Below, piece after piece: positions 14,584 through 16,774 of a stretch of DNA of 16,774 nucleotides. The translations under genes and the position numbers were made by a program. The notes below the pieces were generated by a model. That model did no database searches. It had not been told where the DNA came from and worked only from the letters and a program-made list of their open reading frames with translations. Position 1 is the stretch's first letter. The number at the start of each line of letters is the position of its first letter. Source of the DNA: DAOUFU01 sp034429275 (GTDB lineage Bacteria; Chloroflexota; Anaerolineae; Aggregatilineales; Aggregatilineaceae); NCBI GenBank assembly GCA_034429275.1, contig DAOUFU010000164.1, positions 1 through 16,774 on the forward strand, in the 5' to 3' direction.

Positions 14584-15771
14584 ATGGGCGATAACCAGGG
14601 TTGCATGGCGATGACTTCATCTTCACAATCACCCCATACCAACGGCGAGAAATGCGCGGCGATGCTGGACGCGCTCAGCCGTGCCGCTGCGACGATCACC
14701 AGTGAGCTGAACCTGCCGAAGGTGCTCCAGGCGATCACCGATATTGCCCGCGAGCTGGTCGAAGCGCGCTATGCCGCGCTGGGTGTGCCCGATGAAGACG
14801 GCACGCTCAAGACATTTGTCACCTCCGGCATCGACGCCGAGCAGATGGCCGGGATGCACGAGCCGAAAGGAATCGGCTTGCTGGGCGCAATTCTCGAATC
14901 GGATGAGCCGATCCGGCTCGATGATCTCACCAAAGACCCGCGCTCATCGGGCTTTGGTGGAGGGCCGCACCCACTCATGCGCCGCTTCCTGGGCGTGCCG
15001 ATCATCAGTCACGGCCAGCGCCTGGGCAATCTCTACCTGACTGAACCGCTTGACGGTGAGCCGTTCAGCGTGGACGACGAACGGCTGATCGTGCTGCTGG
15101 CCAATCACGCAGCGGTGGCGATTGCCAACGCCCGGCTGACCGATCAGCTCCAGGCATTGACGCTCAGCCGCGAGCGCGACCGGATCGGCATGGAACTGCA
15201 CGACGGCGTGATTCAGTCGGTATACGCAGTGGGCATGAAGCTCGAAATCCTGCGCGGGCAGTTCCCTATGACGCGCGAACAGGAACAGCAGTACCAGAGC
15301 ATCATGGAAGACCTGAACACCATCATCGACGACATCCGCATGTATATCCGCAACCTGCGCAGCGCCCGCGAGGAACAGATCACCTTCAAGCAGCGGCTGG
15401 ATAACCTCGCGCGGCACTTCCACGACTTCGCACGGGTGGATGTGGTGGTCGATGTGCCCAGTTCGCTGCGCACTCTCAACGATCGCCAGCGCCATTCGCT
15501 GACCCAGATCGTCCGCGAGGCGCTCTCCAATGTGGCGCGCCACGCCCACGCCACCCAGGTGAACGTCAAGGTGCGCGAGGTGGAAAACAATCTGATCCTC
15601 ACGGTGAAGGATAACGGCGTGGGCTTCGACCCGGACCGCATGAAGGACCCCGAAAGCTACGGCCTGCGCAACATGCAGCAGCGCGCGATCCGGCTGGGCG
15701 GCAAGTTCATCATCGAGAGCGAAAAAGGCCAGGGTACCACCCTGACAGTGCGCGTCCCCTTCCGGCCCTAG
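14584..15771 (+). CDS. Soluble GAF-domain sensor histidine kinase, HisKA_3 (NarX/NreB/LiaS-like) type
   Basis: 395 residues with no TM segment, so a cytoplasmic sensor. A GAF domain covers about 25-185. The HisKA_3 dimerisation helix has SRERDRIGMELHDG (195-208) with phosphoacceptor His206. A HATPase_c domain follows: N-box EALSNVARHAHA (312-323), DNGVGFDP (343-350) and GLRNMQQRA (360-368), ending GTTLTVRVPF. It autophosphorylates and should transfer the phosphate to Asp61 of the divergent NarL-type regulator. The GAF ligand (redox, gas or small molecule) cannot be read. The start is not settled: ATGs at 14584, 14605 and 14611 are in frame, and the -10 candidate at 14567-14572 would leave almost no leader for the first. 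An intrinsic terminator follows the stop. Confidence 0.93.
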   Translation: MGDNQGCMAMTSSSQSPHTNGEKCAAMLDALSRAAATITSELNLPKVLQAITDIARELVEARYAALGVPDEDGTLKTFVTSGIDAEQMAGMHEPKGIGLLGAILESDEPIRLDDLTKDPRSSGFGGGPHPLMRRFLGVPIISHGQRLGNLYLTEPLDGEPFSVDDERLIVLLANHAAVAIANARLTDQLQALTLSRERDRIGMELHDGVIQSVYAVGMKLEILRGQFPMTREQEQQYQSIMEDLNTIIDDIRMYIRNLRSAREEQITFKQRLDNLARHFHDFARVDVVVDVPSSLRTLNDRQRHSLTQIVREALSNVARHAHATQVNVKVREVENNLILTVKDNGVGFDPDRMKDPESYGLRNMQQRAIRLGGKFIIESEKGQGTTLTVRVPFRP

Positions 15772-15803
15772 CGACGGCCCAAACCCGATAGCATACACAA
15801 ACC

Positions 15804-15830
15804 GGGCGCAGTTTTCTGCGCCCCTTTTTT
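15804..15830 (+). terminator. Intrinsic terminator of the histidine kinase gene
   Basis: GGGCGCAG (15804-15811) and CTGCGCCC (15816-15823) form a perfect 8-bp stem with a TTTT loop, followed by six T at 15825-15830. It begins about 33 bases after the kinase stop. Confidence 0.92.
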
Positions 15831-15879
15831 CGGTCGGCCCGCCCGTGATCCGGCTGTTGGCCGGGTGCGCTGCGCCGGG

Positions 15880-16774
15880 CTAGAGGATCCGCCGGACGCG
15901 CAGGGCCAGGTGAACGGCCAGCCGCGTTTCGGGATTGTCCAGGTCGATCCCGCTGATTTCTTTGATCCGGTCCATGCGATAGAGCAGCGTATTGCGGTGC
16001 ACGTGCAGCCGCTTGGCGGTCCGAGTCAGGTTGCCGTGTTCCTCGAAGAATGCTTCGAGCGTGGCGAGGAATTCGTCGTTCTGCGGCGAAGGATCGGTCA
16101 GTTCGCCCAGGGTCTCATAATAGAATTTGCTCAGCTCCGGCGAGCCAACCAGCAGCGAGAGCAGCCGGTAGACTCCCATCTCCCAAAAGCCGAGCGGAGC
16201 GGTCAGCCGCCACTGGTTCGCCGTGCGGTAGGCGGCCACTGCCTGCTGGAAGCTGGCTCGCCACGCCTGCAGATCGTTGGAGATCTGCCCCATGCCCACC
16301 ACCACCTGCGCGTGATAGCGCTCGTGGACACGGCCCTGCACCGCCAGCGCCATCTCGCGCGCGACGGTCTCATCGCCCTCAACGAAGACGATCACCTCGC
16401 TGCCATAGGGCTGGACCAGCGCACCATAGCCCAGCGCGCCGGCCTGCTCATTGCACAGCGCCTCGATCTGGCGCGCGGTCGGCTGGTTATCGCGCAGGCC
16501 GCCAATATACAGCGTGGTGTAATGCTGCTCTGGCTGGTAGCCCAGGCGCGTCAGGCGCAGCAGCGCCTCGTTCTCGCTGATCATGCCGCCCAGGAACTGC
16601 TCCAGTACATTGCCCTGGACGCGCTTCTGCGCCTCGCGGATGGCCTTCTCTTTCGCCATTTCCAGCGCACAGACGGCGGCCCCATGCCGCACAAACGCCA
16701 CATCCAGGTCATCGTGTGGAGCATCGGCCTCGAAGATCACCGAAAGAAAGCCGCGTCCCATCTTGCCCGCCACA
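15880..16774 (-). CDS. PucR/CdaR-family transcriptional regulator, partial (start outside window)
   Basis: At least 297 residues of the C-terminal part. The window edge cuts the gene; the GTG at 16773 is simply where it ends, not a proven start. The remaining N-terminal helix (about 35-62, EKAIREAQKRVQGNVLEQFLGG) is typical of the linker in this family. A GGDEF-like CdaR middle region (about 85-195) is followed by the signature C-terminal PucR helix-turn-helix (about 247-278, GNLTRTAKRLHVHRNTLLYR), then the conserved ETRLAVHLALRVRRIL ending. Members regulate purine, sugar-diacid or polyketide genes in response to small ligands. The target here is unknown; the neighbouring two-component system is on the other side of a terminator. 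An upstream sensory domain may lie outside the window. Confidence 0.9.
   Translation of the reverse strand, partial: VAGKMGRGFLSVIFEADAPHDDLDVAFVRHGAAVCALEMAKEKAIREAQKRVQGNVLEQFLGGMISENEALLRLTRLGYQPEQHYTTLYIGGLRDNQPTARQIEALCNEQAGALGYGALVQPYGSEVIVFVEGDETVAREMALAVQGRVHERYHAQVVVGMGQISNDLQAWRASFQQAVAAYRTANQWRLTAPLGFWEMGVYRLLSLLVGSPELSKFYYETLGELTDPSPQNDEFLATLEAFFEEHGNLTRTAKRLHVHRNTLLYRMDRIKEISGIDLDNPETRLAVHLALRVRRIL

Overview
The window is GC-rich, densely coded bacterial DNA that looks like a member of the Chloroflexota (an Anaerolineae-type free-living heterotroph). This rests on the mix of gene families rather than a marker gene: paired sugar ABC permeases, a secreted GH10 xylanase with a CBM9-like tail, a soluble GAF-type NarL/NreB-like two-component pair, a PucR-type regulator, an FHA protein, a bacterial Rab/Ras-like GTPase and a large membrane TIR protein. 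No rRNA, tRNA or CRISPR array was seen, so the phylum is an inference.

Positions 1-7505 form a carbohydrate (probably xylan/xylo-oligosaccharide) module. Two co-directional ABC permeases (67-2606) converge on an MFS transporter (2672-3961, minus) across a shared hairpin. A secreted GH10 xylanase with a CBM9-like domain (4127-5953, minus) is divergent from a second GH10 protein without a signal peptide (6270-7505, plus). Between the divergent pair sits a near-perfect 36-bp palindrome with a LacI-family operator core. The second permease carries an unusual insert of about 240 residues made of three repeats spaced exactly 74 residues apart.

Positions 7596-11762 hold signalling and mobile DNA. 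They contain a GarA-like FHA protein (plus), then a block bounded by 20-bp inverted repeats (8120-8139 and 11081-11100, 19/20 match). The block contains a minus-strand multi-pass TIR protein of 804 residues and a decayed 5' remnant of an IS5-type transposase. A Rab/Ras-like small GTPase (11205-11762, minus) lies just outside it. This looks like an IS whose transposase 3' half has been replaced by, or has captured, a TIR gene.

Positions 11763-13414 hold an AAA+ ATPase (plus), divergent from the GTPase and ended by an intrinsic terminator. Positions 13597-15830 hold a divergent two-component system: a NarL-type response regulator (minus) and a soluble GAF/HisKA_3 histidine kinase (plus), with an AT-rich promoter region between them and a strong terminator after the kinase. 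The right edge (15880-16774, minus) is the 3' part of a PucR/CdaR-like regulator whose start lies outside the window.
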